Source: Theobroma cacao (taxonomy: Eukaryota; Streptophyta; Magnoliopsida; Malvales; Malvaceae). Taken from it: a stretch of DNA of 64,000 nt. The position numbers were made by a program, and so were the translations under genes. Location of the stretch: assembly GCF_000208745.1 (NCBI RefSeq), contig NC_030853.1:28196061-28260060 (forward strand). Direction: 5' to 3'. This document shows, in pieces, positions 48,253-61,722 of this stretch. Positions within the stretch are counted from its first letter, which is position 1; each line of letters starts with the position of its first letter. The notes under the pieces were generated by a model, which was not told the DNA's origin, made no database searches, and saw only the letters and a program-made list of their open reading frames with translations.

Positions 48253-49899
48253 ATGAATCCTTATGGCAGAGTTAAAGAAGAGTTTCCGGGAGAAAGCTCA
48301 TCATATGCTGGTATGCCTTCCATGGCTAACCCTCAACCAATGAAAGGACTCCATGATGCAGGTCCTCCTCCTTTTCTCACAAAGACATATGATATTATTG
48401 ATGATACAAGCACCAATCACATCATCTCTTGGAGTGGAGGCAACAATAGTTTCGTTGTTTGGGATCCCCAGGCATTTTCAATGAGTCTTTTGCCTACATA
48501 TTTCAAGCACAACAATTTCTCAAGCTTTGTCAGGCAGCTCAATACCTATGTAAGTATTACTAATAGTTTTTCTTTCTTTGAGTAGCCAATGATTTTATGT
48601 CCTCTTGGATTGACCTTTTACTACTTCTTTATTACAAAGATGAAAACTTTATCAATAAAAGAAATAAAAATTGCTTTGATTAGAGTTTGAAACTGTATAA
48701 GTTTCTCTAGATTTGACTTAATCCATATTCATTCATATTCATGAAAGAGCTAGATTATTTATTTTATTTATATATTTAACGGGACCCTTTTTTTCCTTTT
48801 TGATTAATGGGGTTATTTATTGTGGACATTTTTCTGTTAGTTTACTAGTTTTGGAAGTGGAAACTGCAGAAATCAGAATATAAGAAACATAGATTTCATT
48901 CATTATTATTATGTTGCTTTGGCATCTGTTGGGGCATTGCTGTCACATTAGAATTGTTACATTTTATGGGATTTAGGTGCGTCAGTTTAATTTTCTTCCA
49001 AGAGAATGTTGAGTAATGCTATTAATTCAATACTATAGCCTGCTTTTCTTTTCCTCTTTCCTTCTCTCATGTTTTGAATTTGATCATGAAGAAAAAAGAT
49101 TTGATTCATGTAGGGGTTTAGAAAGGTTGATCCAGATAGATGGGAGTTTGCCAATGAAAAGTTTCTTAGAGGGCAAAGGCATCTGCTTAAGAATATTAGG
49201 AGGAGAAAGACACATCCAACTCAGGCTTCACAATATGCTTTAGATCCTTGTGTTGAAGTTGGGAGGTTTGGACTTGATGGAGAGGTTGATCGGTTAAGGC
49301 GTGACAAGGAGGTTTTAATGGTGGAATTGGTGAAACTTAGACAGCAACAGCAGAACACTAGAACTTGCCTCCAAGTGATGGAGGAAAGACTAAGGAAGAC
49401 TGAGATGAAGCAGCAACAAATGATGAACTTCTTGGCCAAAGCAATGCAGAACCCGAACTTTGTTCAGCAACTAGTCCAACAGAAAGATATGAGAAAAGAG
49501 CTTGAGGAAGCAATCACCAAGAAGAGAAGGCGGCGGATTGATCAATGGTCCAGCAGTGTTGGAAATATTGAATTAGGCCAGGGTGAGGGAGGAGGAACTT
49601 TTGTCAAGACTGAGGCTGAAGACTATGATGATATTGCTGAGTTTGAAGTTTCAGAGCTAGGCAAACTTGCTATGGACATGGGACTAACTGGGAGTGAAAA
49701 CAACATAGAGCTTGAGCATATAGAGGAAAGAGAAGAACGTGGAAGTAAAGATAAATATCTTGATAAGTGGTTTTGGGATGATTTGCTGAATGATGGAATT
49801 GAGCAAGAAATATCAGTTTTGGATGCTGAAGATGAAGATGGGGACGATGTAGATATGTTGGTTGAGCAGCTGGGATACTTGGGTTCTAGTCCCAAATAG
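48253..49899 (+). CDS. HSFA6B: Class A heat-shock transcription factor (HSFA6B/A7 type)
   Basis: Two exons, 48253-48549 and 49114-49899, encode 360 residues. The intron falls at the conserved HSF position, after RQLNTY in the DNA-binding domain (residues about 38-132, [14 protein letters not shown] to [10 protein letters not shown]). The HR-A/B coiled coil spans about 146-219 and has the longer spacing of class A. A basic nuclear signal KKRRRR is at about 235-240. An aromatic/acidic AHA activation motif, WFWDDLLND, is at 318-326, and a C-terminal export-like [11 protein letters not shown] is at 345-355. The sequence around [20 protein letters not shown] and AMQNPNF resembles Arabidopsis HSFA6B/HSFA7A most. 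Such factors activate heat, drought and ABA-response genes. Nearby ELIP matches the At3g22830-22840 order. Two candidate heat-shock-element dimers lie upstream. Confidence 0.95.
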
Positions 49900-52800
49900 A
49901 GAAGAAGCTAATTATATCGTTAAGTTTCATATCAATGAGCTTAGTTAGACGCAGATCCCCAGCTATCTAACCGTTTCATTTCTGCCTTCATGACGGGTCA
50001 CGGTGATGCCAAAACCAAGTAAAACTTTCAGGTTTGTTTCTTGACATTGACAATAGAGAATTAATGCTGTAGATTTACAATATTGAAAGAATGTGCTCAG
50101 AAGAGATCAGCAAGACTCGACCAATGTGCAACTGGCAAAATATTTAGCTTATATGCTCTGGGATATTCAAACAAAGACAAGTTAATTTACTATTCTTGGT
50201 GTTGTTGTAGTGCTCATTTCACCCCTTCATGTGCTTTCTTAAATCCATTGTTTTTAAGCCATTTTAGGCCATTCTTGGAACTTGGGAAGACCCTCATTGA
50301 TTATAACATCATTCAACTTAAAATTTTTAGTTCTAAGTTTCACACATCTTGATACTTTAAACTCCAGGGTGCATGGAATGGAATGTAAACTTGTAATTAA
50401 GCAGCTTCACGTTAGGTTTTTGGCTCAAACACACACACACACGCACACAAAAAGAAGAAAAAAAATAGAAAAAGACTATTGGCAGACGGCAAATACCGTA
50501 ATCATGCTGCCTTGAAATCATGTTGCATTTTGTCTCTGACTGTGTTGTCGGTCATCTAAAACTCCTACACTTTCCTATGGAACAAAATTTGACAATTTAA
50601 TAATAATTATGAGGAAAGAAACTCGATTGTCATAGTGGATTGGAATCTGTTCTTGCGGCCTGAAACAACTTTGGTCATAGCGTTAGTGCTTATTTATATA
50701 TGACTGCTGTTCTTGTGATTGTGTGTTTTTTGAGACAAATTTGCAAATTTGAAATCCTTTTCTTCTCAACATCAACCTGCATTACAAAGGTTGGTCTGCC
50801 TTGCATTGGATTTTGCAATGACAATTGACGAGGTCAAGATGTCACATAATTTTACATAAGACAGCTGACAGTGTAACCAAAATGACATGTGCATGTGCCT
50901 ACGGCTAATCCATGGGTGATGGGTGTGTTTTATATAAAGCTTTAAAGATTAGAACTAATTTTGGGTGTAATGATCATCAGCATCATCTTGAGTTTCGAGG
51001 CCGGGAACAAGCAAACACAGCCCAGAAGACCGTTGGGCTAATATGGAACATGCGTTGCTCTTACAGAAAGGGTTTGGGTCTTATCATCCCTCTTTTTTGC
51101 CTCTTTTTTCATGGACAAAGAGGGGAAGGTAGATCATGAACTTCCCAAACTTGAACGAGAAATTTGACTATGGTTTTTTGGCCACCACAAGAATTGAGTT
51201 GGCTCTCATGAAACCTTTCTCAATTGTCTGCTGGAGAGATAGAATTGCACATGCTGCGCATGAGATGTGTAGTTGGCATGTGTGTGAGTAGCCAACAAAA
51301 GTATGGGAATTACTCCATCATCACTTTCCGAAAGCCCAATCTTGAATACTGATAACTTTTCACCATTTTCCCATTGTCAAGATTAGGAGGTGGAGTCAAG
51401 ATTTTTGTAAAGAAATTCTATTACAATGTCAAAAAAAAAAAACAAAAAAACAAAAAGAGAAAAGAGGGAAAAGAAAATAAATTCACACTCTTATATTGTG
51501 ATCCTGATAACGAAAGGAGGCCTGTCACACCTTTTTATTCAAATTGGGGCTTGCTACGAACGACCCCATCAGACCCAAAAGGCTTCTTTAGCTTAGTTTA
51601 AAACTTGAAGCAAACATTTACTCAACCAACACTTCAACTTCTCATGCAAAGGCTCAAAACAACACTAAGGTACAGAGATCATTCGGAAGGTTTCAAAGCC
51701 CGGGAGCCAATTTAGCATTAGGCTTTACAGAAAATGTAAGTGTATATTTTCAATAAGTCAATTCTATATACAATATGAGTATTATTAAAACCATTATCTT
51801 TGGTCACTGATTAACAATGACTTCTTAGAACTGGTGTAAAACCAGAGTGTTTGACTTGAGCTTGGAAGGTTGAGTTGGTCCAAAACCTGAACTGGGTGGT
51901 GTCATTCTCATGGGTAGGTTGAATTCGTCTGCTCTCTTAATTCTCTTCCATGGTGTATCCAACACTAAACTTGAAAATTTCCACATTATATCATTACCAA
52001 AAGCTCTGCCAAGATGTTTCCCAGCAGCATCAAGTTTGGTGGAAACCTACCACTTTCTACTTTCCCAAACATTCCCAAAGTTTTTAACTTCATTTTGGCA
52101 CTTTGCAATTGACTTCTTAGGTTAGTTTTCGGTGTAGAACCAAAAAATACCTAACTTTAGGCCAAAACCCATGCTCATCTTAACAGAGGTTTCTATTGGT
52201 TCAGCAAGTTTCCTCCTCAACATCATTGAAGATGCCAAGCCAAAACCAGTATTTTTTCTATTCAAATTGTGAAATTGTAACCATCACACAAGCATTTTAA
52301 AGCATATCCAAAACTGGAGCCGGGCCAATGACAAGGTTTTATTCGAAGGCTCCTCTGCGATGGTGTCAAGAAAAGGACCCAGCCAAGGGCCAAAGGATTA
52401 CCTCAGCCTCAATGGACTACCTTTACTACCCACCGACACAGCCCAACCCTCAAGTCTCAATCTTTTTAGTTATGAGAAATCTTATCCCTTTAATATTCCT
52501 TCGTAATTATCCACAAAGCTTTGTCCCTCTCATTCCTACGACATACTTGAAAAGAAGTCATTACCGGCTCTCTATCAATGTTTAAAACTCTAGTACGTAC
52601 ATTTACTTCTCTTTCATAGAATCATATGTTACTAAACATTGTCTAATTTTTGCATAAAATCTTGAAGTTCAAAGGAAAAGTAGTATCAATGGAGGACATA
52701 AACAAAACCTAATCAGATGCCATTAACACTAGGCTTCTCCCTTTTTTTATACTTCAAGGAACCTACAATCACTAAGTAACAACGTTTTTAATTCTAAATG

Positions 52801-53931
52801 ATTTTGTTTGGAAGTCAGTGTACAACATTAGATTTAGATTTCGATGGGCAGCAACGTACTGCACCTTTCCACACGTTAAATTATTGAATAAAAAGTTTTG
52901 GTCAACAGAGACTCAGAAATCTCCCAAAGTCAACAAACGGATGGCGCACGTTCATTGATGGCACGTCACGCCAACATGGGATCAAATTTATTAGCTCAAT
53001 TAATTAAAAAAAAATCATTTATAGACGGGAATTTTATAAAAATATGAAATGTGTGTGGAGAAGAGAATTGTCATTGGACATTGATTTGTTTAATTGATAT
53101 GATATTTTAATTATTTTGTGGTAGTTTGAAAGAAATATAGGGGTATCAAATGGAATAAAGATGGAAAAAAATATGTCACTAATTTCCAGGTGGGCTCTTG
53201 CCGACGAAGCAAAATATAGTCTGCAAATGACAACGAGTCTGTAATTTAATAAAGAACCTCTTACCTTATAAGACATGAAAAGACTAAATTAACCTCCTTT
53301 ATAATGTTGAAATTGCTAATTTTCTTGAGAGGTTAAAATTCAATATCTAAAAGTTGGAATATACCATTTAGTGGCATGTGTTTCCTCTTCATTTTACAGA
53401 TAATTATGTTTTATTCCTCATTAAGAATCTGATTGAATGATACTTTTGTTTTTAATTTTTTATTTTTGTGACAATAAATAAAAAGAAAAATAAAAAACAA
53501 TGATGTTTAATGATTACTTTTTAGTGCTGTAAACGATATAAAAAGAAATGATAAGCATTCCGTACAATTGTTAGGTTGTTATTGAGAAAAACCCTGCCTA
53601 ATCCCATTATTAAATGAGATTTATTATTTATAATCCTTCTAACCTTCCTCGTATTATATTTTTAGTATAAGAAATCAGCACTAGTTTATCTCCAACTAAG
53701 AACCCATAAATTGAAGAAAGGTACGAGGGCAACCTCGTCAAATCAGAAAAAGAATGACGGCATCATCGTCTAAATATACAATTTTCCTGATAAAAATATA
53801 TATAAAAGAAAAAACAAAGTCACCCTCGATTTATCCCTCTCTTCTCAGCGCTTCAAAATCTTCTTCTCTAAGCTCGCTCGCCAATTGAAAATTCATTTCC
53901 ATTTTTGAAATTTCGCTTTCGGAATCTCAAA
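49900..53931. other. Intergenic between HSF and dymeclin
   Basis: About 4 kb with no gene I can support. Contains the HSF 3' UTR, a (CA)n run at about 50429-50449, an A-rich purine tract at 51429-51480 and AT-rich spacer. Short frames (60-89 codons) are unspliced and not family-like. Confidence 0.4.
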
Positions 53932-53949
53932 TCTCTCTCTCTCTCTCTC
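53932..53949 (+). repeat. (TC)9 tract at the dymeclin promoter/leader
   Basis: A pyrimidine repeat about 175-190 bases before the dymeclin ATG. CT-rich patches like this are common near plant transcription starts, so it may be part of the core promoter or leader. Confidence 0.6.
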
Positions 53950-53997
53950 GCTCGTTTACTCTCCGAACACACCAACCGGATCGCTCTTCTCTCTGCA

Positions 53998-54030
53998 ATG
54001 TCTATTGATTCCGAGTGCAAGATCCCCTAA
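53998..54030 (+). other. Upstream ORF in the probable dymeclin leader
   Basis: ATG at 53998 opens ten codons (MSIDSECKIP) and stops at 54028-54030, about 93 bases before the main ATG. It is relevant only if transcription starts before 53998, which the TC tract makes plausible. Confidence 0.4.
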
Positions 54031-54123
54031 CTCTGTTCCTCCGTTTGATCAAATCCGTTTTGTTTCTCGACTCACTGAGTCAAACTGCCATTCCTCGACT
54101 TTTTATACGAAGGGAGCCGAAGA

Positions 54124-57100
54124 ATGGGGGCGGTGCCTTCGACGCCGCGCCACACCAGCACCACCATCGAAACGGCGGAGTACCTAATCGGCTCCTTCGT
54201 CGGCAAGAAATCGTTTCCTTTGGCTTCCGATTTCTGGCAGAAGCTTTTGGAACTTCCTCTCACTCTCGGCTGGGCCCCTCACCGTGTTCGCCAAGCTTGC
54301 CAGCTCTTCGGTCCGTGCTTTCTCTCCGAATTTCGTAAACATTTTAATTATCATTTTTTTGGAATACTTAGTGGAGTAATTTGTTGCTTACTTTTCTATA
54401 ATGCGCAAAATTCAACCATTTAGAGAGTCTGTCTTTAGAGCTTCTGCTTGAATCTTATCGTGCTAGGAATTTTATTGGCTAAAAATTAGATTATCTCAAA
54501 ATATCTCAATGTTATATAACATATTTGTTTTTATCTTTTGATATTTCATCTTACTAAGTTGAAGGCATATACTTTCTATTATGAAACTATACTCAACTTC
54601 CAAACTTAGCAAAACTGAGCTAACTGAATTATATTGATCAAATTCCAAATTGAACGATTATCTTGTGAAATGCATTTGCGAACCCATAACTCTTAACAAC
54701 TTCATTTCGGTCATTATTAATTTTGAATAGCTAATTTTATTTTAAGTGTTTATGATGATACTGATTTTGTTGCTGTGTTCTGGATCTTTCATGTGCAGCA
54801 CAAAACAACCGCCATACCAGGCACCTTGCAAAGATTCTGATTCACTTGTCATGGTGTTTACAAGAGGCAATTCAAACTTCTGGTGCTCCATCCCCGGTTT
54901 ATATGAAGGCTGTTAATGCAGTGTACATTTCATCTGTGTTTTTGAAGTACATAATTGAAAATTCTCAGAGTGAGACCATTGAGGATTTATGTTTGTCTCT
55001 TAATGAAAATGAACCGGTGCCTAAGGATTTTGTGGCAGGTAAATATTTGACTCTTCATCATCATTTGTTTACCAGTTTTGAAATTAAAGTTTGTAACTAT
55101 GGATCTTGCAAATTGTTATTTTACCGGCAAATAGCATCATGAACTGAAGCTTTTATTTCTAATGTGCAGATCAAAGCATCGAGAATCTTGTAATGCATAA
55201 TGTGCTTACCTTTATTGGTTCAATAGATGTAAGGTACACCATGGCTTAATAATGTATTCTAACATTGACATTTCTATTTAATTTTTCTCCTAATATTACA
55301 TTATTTGCCTCGCAAGTCCAACTACGTCCCTTCTACATCAGGAGCTGCTTAACTTCATGCTTGTTGGGATGTCAACTCAACTTCTTTCTGGACCATCGCC
55401 AGGGCCAAAGGATGTGAATCCTTTTATTGATGCAGCAATGTCTCAGGTTACAAATTTAAACCTTAAGTTGAAATTTTTGTGCCAAAATTTTCAAATTTTG
55501 CATACTCATTCTTTGCTTTGCAGGAAAGTTTGCTGGTTTCTCTGGTGGTTCGTAGATTGCTGCTCAACTATATAATGCGACCTCATGTTCCCTCGAGCAG
55601 TGCTGCTTCTTACTCTATTTTTTCTGAAGAAAGTCAACCTGGTGTTTTACAAAGAGTTGGTTCTGCTGCTGGTATGGTGTTTTCCTTGATGCTCTCATTA
55701 ATTTCGTTTCCTAATCTGTGTGCAATACTGCAGGCTTCTTGTACTATAAAACGTTTATGATAACATTTATATGTTATGCTTGCAGCAACCATTGTGTTGT
55801 TGCCATTCAATTATTGGGTCAGTTCAAATGGTGAAGGCTCTAGAAATCAACTGGCAGACTGCAGTCTCCGTGTGCTACTTATTCTTATTCATTACCATAA
55901 ATGCGTTGTAAGCGATGAGTCTATAACAGATAGAAGTGATGACAGTGCCGCCTCAGATTCTGTTTCAAAAGTGAATACATATTTTACTGTCAACCCCTAC
56001 AGCAAGGCCTTAGAAAATGCAAGAGATATTGAATGTGAGATAACATTTCCTTTTTATGATAGTAGGATTTTATATGTAATTTTCTCTTTCTACTTTTGTG
56101 CATGCATGTCATTGTGATGGCATGTTAGACATTGTTGGTGAATCTATAAGTACTCTGCTTGCAGTTGATCGTCTTGATGTTGAGGGGAATGCACAAAATG
56201 GACCAGTCGTGAGATTACCTTTTGCATCCCTATTTGATACCCTTGGCATGTGAGTGTCTTTCCACTCTAATATCAATATGTGAATGAATAAAATTTCCTT
56301 TATGAAATTATTAAGGCTTTCCTTTTCCTTTGGTATTCATAGTGGGCAACTTTGGCAATAAGTTTGTATGATTGATTCTTTATTCCTGTTAGTTTTCACT
56401 ATCATTTTGCCAAAATGGGTTCTATTTCCTTGGTAATGGTTGTTGGCTTTCTTTTTTGCCTCTTCTTTTTCTTTCTCAGCTAATGATTTTTTCAAATTTG
56501 TTGTTCCAAGAACATTTGACTTAAGCATAAGCGAATGCTGTGCTACCTGTAAATATCTTTGAAACCACTTTTCTATCTTTCATGGCTCCTCTCTCTTTCT
56601 TGTGGAGTATTTCATAACAGGCGCACATCTGCAGGTGCTTGGCTGATGAGACTGCTGTCCTTTTACTTTACTCTTTGGTGCAAGGAAACTCTGACTTTTT
56701 GGAGTATGTACTAGTGCGAACTGATTTGGATACGTTGGTAAGAATCTGCAGCTTACATTATCTGCATTTCATATGTAGCGCTAAGCAATTTCCTTTGCAA
56801 AACTACCTTCAAATCTATGTGCAGCAAGACATAAATTTGGGCAGGTGTCTGGTTGATACATTTAAAAGGTTTTTTGGCCTCTCCTTCACCCATTCTGCCA
56901 AAAAAATGAAGGGAAGAAAGAATGAGCTTGAGTGTTTGTAGAATTTATGTCAGGCACTCAGGTCAATAAATTGCATGAGATTCAGTCCATTCTTTTATTT
57001 AGTTTGTTGGTTCATTCTTTTACTGAGTTGAGCCATAATTGTTCCTAATAATTTTTTGATATGGGCTGGTGTGTTGTTTTTACAGTTTATGTGGCTTATA

Positions 57101-59654
57101 GCCACACCTAAGCCTAAGTATATTATGTAGCATATCGCATGGTCTTAATCTGTTTGCACTATGAAAATTAACAGTTGATGCCCATCTTGGAAACATTATA
57201 TAATGCTTCAAGGAGGACTTCGAATCAAATATACATGTTACTGATTATTCTCCTCATACTTAGTCAAGATTCTTCATTCAATGCAAGTGTTCACAAGATG
57301 GTAAGCATCTCATCTGTTAGCAACTTTTGATTTTGATGCATGAGTATTATCTTGATGTGTTATATATATGGACAGATACTGCCTGGTGTTCCATGGTATA
57401 AAGAGCACCTCCTTCATCAGACATCTCTTGGTTCCCTGATGGTCATAATACTGATAAGGACAGTACAATATAACTTGTCTAAGTTGCGGGTATGGCTCAG
57501 AATGTCTTAACTCTTACGTGACAATGAATGTTTACTGAAGGAGGATCCTAAATAATTTTATTGAATAGGCTGAACTTCTCTCTTCATGCGTTGCTAGCGA
57601 TAATGAGTGTTTTAACTGAATGGCAGTGAATCGATGAGATGGACTCTACGTCTGTTAATAATGTGTTAATTTGGTTACCATAAGGGACGGTTAATTTTTC
57701 TTCTTTTTAACTAAACGCACAGGATGTCTATCTCCATACCACTTGCCTTGCAACTTTGGCAAATATGGCTCCTCATGTCCATCGTCTGAGTGCATATGCT
57801 TCTCAGAGACTTGTCAGCCTTTTTTATATGCTTTCACGCAAGTAAGTCATCTATGTATATATTAATTTTTAATTAATCATTTGGCAAATCTTACATATAT
57901 TGTTATGTTTGCACTGTCTTTTTAACTGTCTTTGCAAATGTGTTTTTGATATTAGGTACAACAAATTGGTAGAGCTAAGAGATGATAAACTGCAAACCAA
58001 AGCCATCTCAACAGGGGACGGTCTTGTGGAAGATATGGTAGTTGTCCTTGTTCTTACATGTAATCTAGCACTTTCTAAAAGTTTATACTATCTGGGTATC
58101 CTTAAGTAATATTTCTTCCCCTTGTTGCAGTCAGCAGAATTGCAAATTTATACTGACTTCTTGAGAATCGTCCTTGAAATATTAAATGCAATTTTGACTT
58201 ATGCACTGCCACGGAATCCTGAGGTATATCTTTTAATAAAGCTGTATGAGATAATTTTTTTTCGTTCTCACCAACACTTACGAACATGGATCTGAAAGTG
58301 AATTTTTATGCATTTGGGCAGGTTGTATATGCCATTATGCACAGGCAGGAAGTCTTTCAGCCATTCAAGAACCATCCTCGCTTTACAGAGCTGCTTGAAA
58401 ATATTTACAATGTATGCTCTATGACTTTATGTGATGAATCTCATTGTTTAATCTCCTATACTTGGTTTTTATCAGAGAAACTGTTCTGGAATTCATTGAA
58501 CATTAAGATTTCCTAATGTTTTTCTGCATGCCTTTTGATTGTTTTGACCTCTTTGGCTTTTATAGGTATTAGATTTTTTCAACAGTCGAATGGATGCCCA
58601 GAGGTTGGATGGTGAATGGTCTGTAGAAAAAGTTCTGCTGTTCATAATTAATAATTGTCGATCTTGGCGAGGTGAAGGGATGAAGGTAGAACTAAGCGAA
58701 AGTATATTGCTTAATTTGGAAATAGTGAAGTTCTACACACACACACACACACTAAACCCTTTTGTTATCTAGCACAGCTGCTACCATTTCAATGCGATTT
58801 TTTTTCCTCAAATGTGGACAAATTGGTGTTCTTCCTCTCTCTCCCTCTCTCTTATTCTGCAGTTTTCTTCACCTAATGTAGAATTTTTTCTAATTGACAG
58901 ATGTTTACTCAGTTACACTTCTCATATGAACAAGAGAGTCATCCAGAGGAGTTCTTTATTCCATATGTGTGGCAGCTCGTCCTATCCCGCTGGTAACATT
59001 CTACACCTTAAAAGAAGTATAAATTGTAATGTGGAGGGAAAAATGTTGTTGTTCAGGTTATTGTCAATACTTGGTTTAATAACTCGTACTGCTAAACTGT
59101 CTCTATGTGACCTACCCTTTTGACACTGTTTTAGTTCTTAATTTATACTCTACACATGATTGTCACTTTCTCACTGATATCTACCCCACTCTGCCTTTTT
59201 TTTTTTCTTACAGTGGATTCAGTTTTAATGCAAGTGCTATAAATTTGTTCCCTGTTGATCTGCAGGCTGATGTAAGCATACGAATCTCCTCTAAGTTTCA
59301 TGAAAGCTAATATAGGATTTACATTTTAGAGTTTCCTTAATATAATTCGTTCACACTGTATTAAACTTATTTCACACCTTCGAATCTAGTTTCTGAGGAT
59401 GGTAGAGGCATACTCTGGTACAGCATGTGATGGTTTTTCTTTTATTTGCTTGTCATCTGAATCAAAGATGTTTAATTTGTACTCTGTTGTAAATTTTGAT
59501 AAAGTTGCAGGGGAAAATTAGTCAGCCTTCTTTTTGATTCCTGACTCGTGATTTTTCATTTGCTTTCCTGCAGAGACAAATTTACTATGGAGGAGAACCC
59601 ACTACAAATCAAAATGGAGAGTTGAATGAACACGAAGTTCAGCTCGATCCATAG
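54124..59654 (+). CDS. Dymeclin (Golgi-associated) homologue
   Basis: Eighteen exons join in frame to about 726 residues: 54124-54310, 54799-55038, 55170-55233, 55317-55446, 55524-55671, 55786-56034, 56165-56249, 56635-56737, 57175-57300, 57376-57489, 57723-57841, 57956-58037, 58131-58223, 58322-58411, 58566-58685, 58901-58992, 59214-59271 and 59574-59654. The product is the plant form of the protein mutated in human Dyggve-Melchior-Clausen disease, a peripheral Golgi protein involved in vesicle traffic. The start MGAVPSTP fits an N-myristoylation site (Gly2, Ser6). Conserved blocks include [69 protein letters not shown] and [20 protein letters not shown]. Length equals the Arabidopsis homologue within a few residues. 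No lesions. Its last exon has a decayed duplicate at 61723-61817. Confidence 0.95.
58736..58752 (+). repeat. (CA)n microsatellite in a dymeclin intron
   Basis: About eight CA units just after exon 15 of dymeclin, in intron sequence. Likely polymorphic. Confidence 0.7.
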
Positions 59655-60199
59655 AGGGTATGATATAACTGAGGCTTCTTCTATGCGTGTATGGTTCTCG
59701 GTGTATTTGTAAATATATAAAAGAAAATAGCAGCAAATGTATTCTTCTCATTCTTTTCTGTTTATATGTTTGAAACACTGTAGAGGCCTTTTTGAGGTAG
59801 ATATATTTTTCGAATCCTTGTATGAAATAAGAGAGGATCGGTGATTCCATTTCTATAATATAATTCTCAGGAAAAAAAAAAAGAAAAGAAAATTGATCCC
59901 CTCCTTATCCACTTGACTTCAGATTAGTGCTTCATGCTGAGGTTGATTAAGTTTGTACTTAGTTTTGTACTTAGTTTTGAAGGAGTTTTAGTTTATCACG
60001 ATGTTGTTGGGAAATAATTACCTTCACCTCCATCGTTGATCTTAACCATAACAATAAATATAATCCAAATGTCAATCAAAGAGAGTTTTAACAGAATGAA
60101 ACCTCATTTCCTTTCCATTTTGCGAAGTTACATAACTGATTGATAATATCTCCACATACATATCTGCATTATATGCATAACCTAAAAAGGAAAACAAAG
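59655..60199. other. Convergent 3' region of dymeclin and ELIP
   Basis: 3' UTRs of two convergent genes; no coding frame. An 82-codon minus frame at 59602-59850 overlaps dymeclin's last exon and is a shadow. Confidence 0.4.
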
Positions 60200-60876
60200 T
60201 TACACAAGGGTTCCGCCCTTCACATATTCAGTGAAGGCCAAGGCAACAAGTCCCAGCATGGCAAATCTCCCGTTCCACAGCTCAGCATCTGAAGTCATGA
60301 ACCCCCCAGACTTGGACTCTACTGTGACACCTCGAAACAATGGGATCAGGGATGCAAGCGATACCAAAATGCTGGTTCCAAGGAACAGTGGGATCCCACC
60401 GTCGGATATCTGGGTGAACACATCTTGGCCCTTGGACAGCTCCATTGCCAGGGCTGCGACAAACCCAACCATCGCCAGCCTGCCGTTGATCCTCTCCGGT
60501 GCTGGTCCACTAAATGCCAACACATCAGAGAATTTCATGCTCACTTTTGGAGCGGCTGGAGAAGGGTTCGGCTTAGGTACTTGTGGGGGTGCACTTGTTA
60601 CCGGCTTTGTCGGTTGCTCCGTCGGTTCTTCCTGCAAGTGCAAAAGTCGAATCATTTAACCGGTTTATTCCCATATTTCAAATCTTAAAACCCGGAAGTA
60701 AGAAAACATGAGTTTCAGATACTTACCTCTGCTAAGCATCGAACATGAAGATTGGCATTCCTCTGAAAACGAGGCACAGATTTTACAGGAAAAAATTGGA
60801 TCACCCTACCCCTATTAGCAAGGCCAGTCACAGGACCAGCCAACAGGAGGGATTGCATGGCACTTGATGCAGCCAT
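60200..60876 (-). CDS. ELIP: Early light-induced protein (ELIP), chloroplast
   Basis: Two exons on the minus strand, 60876-60727 and 60631-60200, give 193 residues. The start [20 protein letters not shown] with many Ser/Ala and Arg residues is a plastid transit peptide. A Pro-rich linker ([20 protein letters not shown]) leads to the three-helix chlorophyll-binding domain. [20 protein letters not shown] carries the first ExxxGR helix, and [20 protein letters not shown] the last. The protein ends VKGGTLV, as ELIPs do. ELIPs accumulate transiently in thylakoids under high light and are thought to bind free pigment. The gene is upstream-flanked by three ACGT-core elements including a perfect G-box (61139-61144), consistent with light/HY5 control. 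A decayed second copy lies at 62058-62678. Position near HSFA6B matches At3g22830-22840. Confidence 0.96.
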
Positions 60877-61052
60877 TTTCTAGCACGCCTATAATTTCTG
60901 ACCTGAACAAGAATAGCAAAAGCTAGGGAAGATCTTTGAGGAGGTATAAAGCAAGAAGCCAAGAACTTTATTAACCTATAGCTTAATCAAGAGAATGCAG
61001 TTTACTATAGCTACTAGCTCGTAGCAATGAATGAGGGTTCGCAGCATTAAAC

Positions 61053-61057
61053 TTATA
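61053..61057 (-). promoter_or_regulatory. Candidate TATA box of ELIP
   Basis: The minus strand reads CTCTATAAGT about 180 bases before the ELIP ATG. Confidence 0.4.
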
Positions 61058-61099
61058 GAGCAGGGCCAAGGGAAAAAGGGTTAGTGGATAGTTTTGGGT

Positions 61100-61107
61100 C
61101 CACGTCA
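61100..61107 (-). promoter_or_regulatory. ACGT element of the ELIP promoter, conserved in the decayed copy
   Basis: CCACGTCA, in the block GGGTCCACGTCATT. The same block is intact upstream of the ELIP pseudogene (about 62927-62940). ACGT cores are bound by bZIP factors such as HY5. Confidence 0.55.
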
Positions 61108-61138
61108 TTGTGCATCTAATTTTCAAAAGCGAGTGCGT

Positions 61139-61144
61139 CACGTG
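61139..61144 (-). promoter_or_regulatory. G-box of the ELIP promoter
   Basis: Perfect palindromic CACGTG in GCGTCACGTGGGC, about 265 bases upstream of the ELIP ATG. The aligned site in the decayed copy is CATGTA (62969-62974). Confidence 0.65.
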
Positions 61145-61175
61145 GGCTTGTTTGTCCACACATGATGGAGTTTGG

Positions 61176-61183
61176 TGACGTGG
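61176..61183 (-). promoter_or_regulatory. Second ACGT element of the ELIP promoter
   Basis: TGACGTGG, 32 bases beyond the G-box. In the decayed copy the aligned bases are TGAAGTGG (63008-63015), which lack the ACGT core. Confidence 0.5.
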
Positions 61184-61722
61184 GCTTCTTAATGACCAGA
61201 AAGTGAGAGCAGTGAATCTGAGGTCATTGGCATTCTAGGTTGTTGGTTCCGTAACATCTAGGACATTCTGGTCTTTTAGGATGGGGCCTTAATCCTTTTC
61301 TCGATTCTCGCAAGAAGGTTCTAGGCTCTTGGGTGTTGATCAAGACATGCATACACGTTCCTCCCAAGATGCTGGGGCGGAACATCAGATGTTTTGGGCC
61401 TTGATTTCAAGACGTGGGTGATGGATCATGTTCAGGGACAAGTAAACTAGTTAACTGTTCTACCATGTAAAACTAGGGTGGCAACAATAGAAGATAACAA
61501 ACCTCTAGTTACCATTTCATTTAAATTGTTAGGTGAACACTAGATAAAGTTTTTTTGAAAGTCAGTATAAGAGGTTTTAAAGTACATTAAAGTCAAATAT
61601 GTTGAAGACACTGTAGTAATGAAACAGATAAAGTTGCATAGTAGTGTGGCTTTTTCTGCTTCCTTAATTCCCAACTGTTCTGATGTCAGGAGTCCTGACC
61701 TTTCATTTACTATAGTCTGCAG

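Noticed and set aside
60231..60688. Plus-strand frames of 142 and 87 codons
   Set aside because: Antisense shadows of the ELIP second exon, which has clear family identity on the minus strand.
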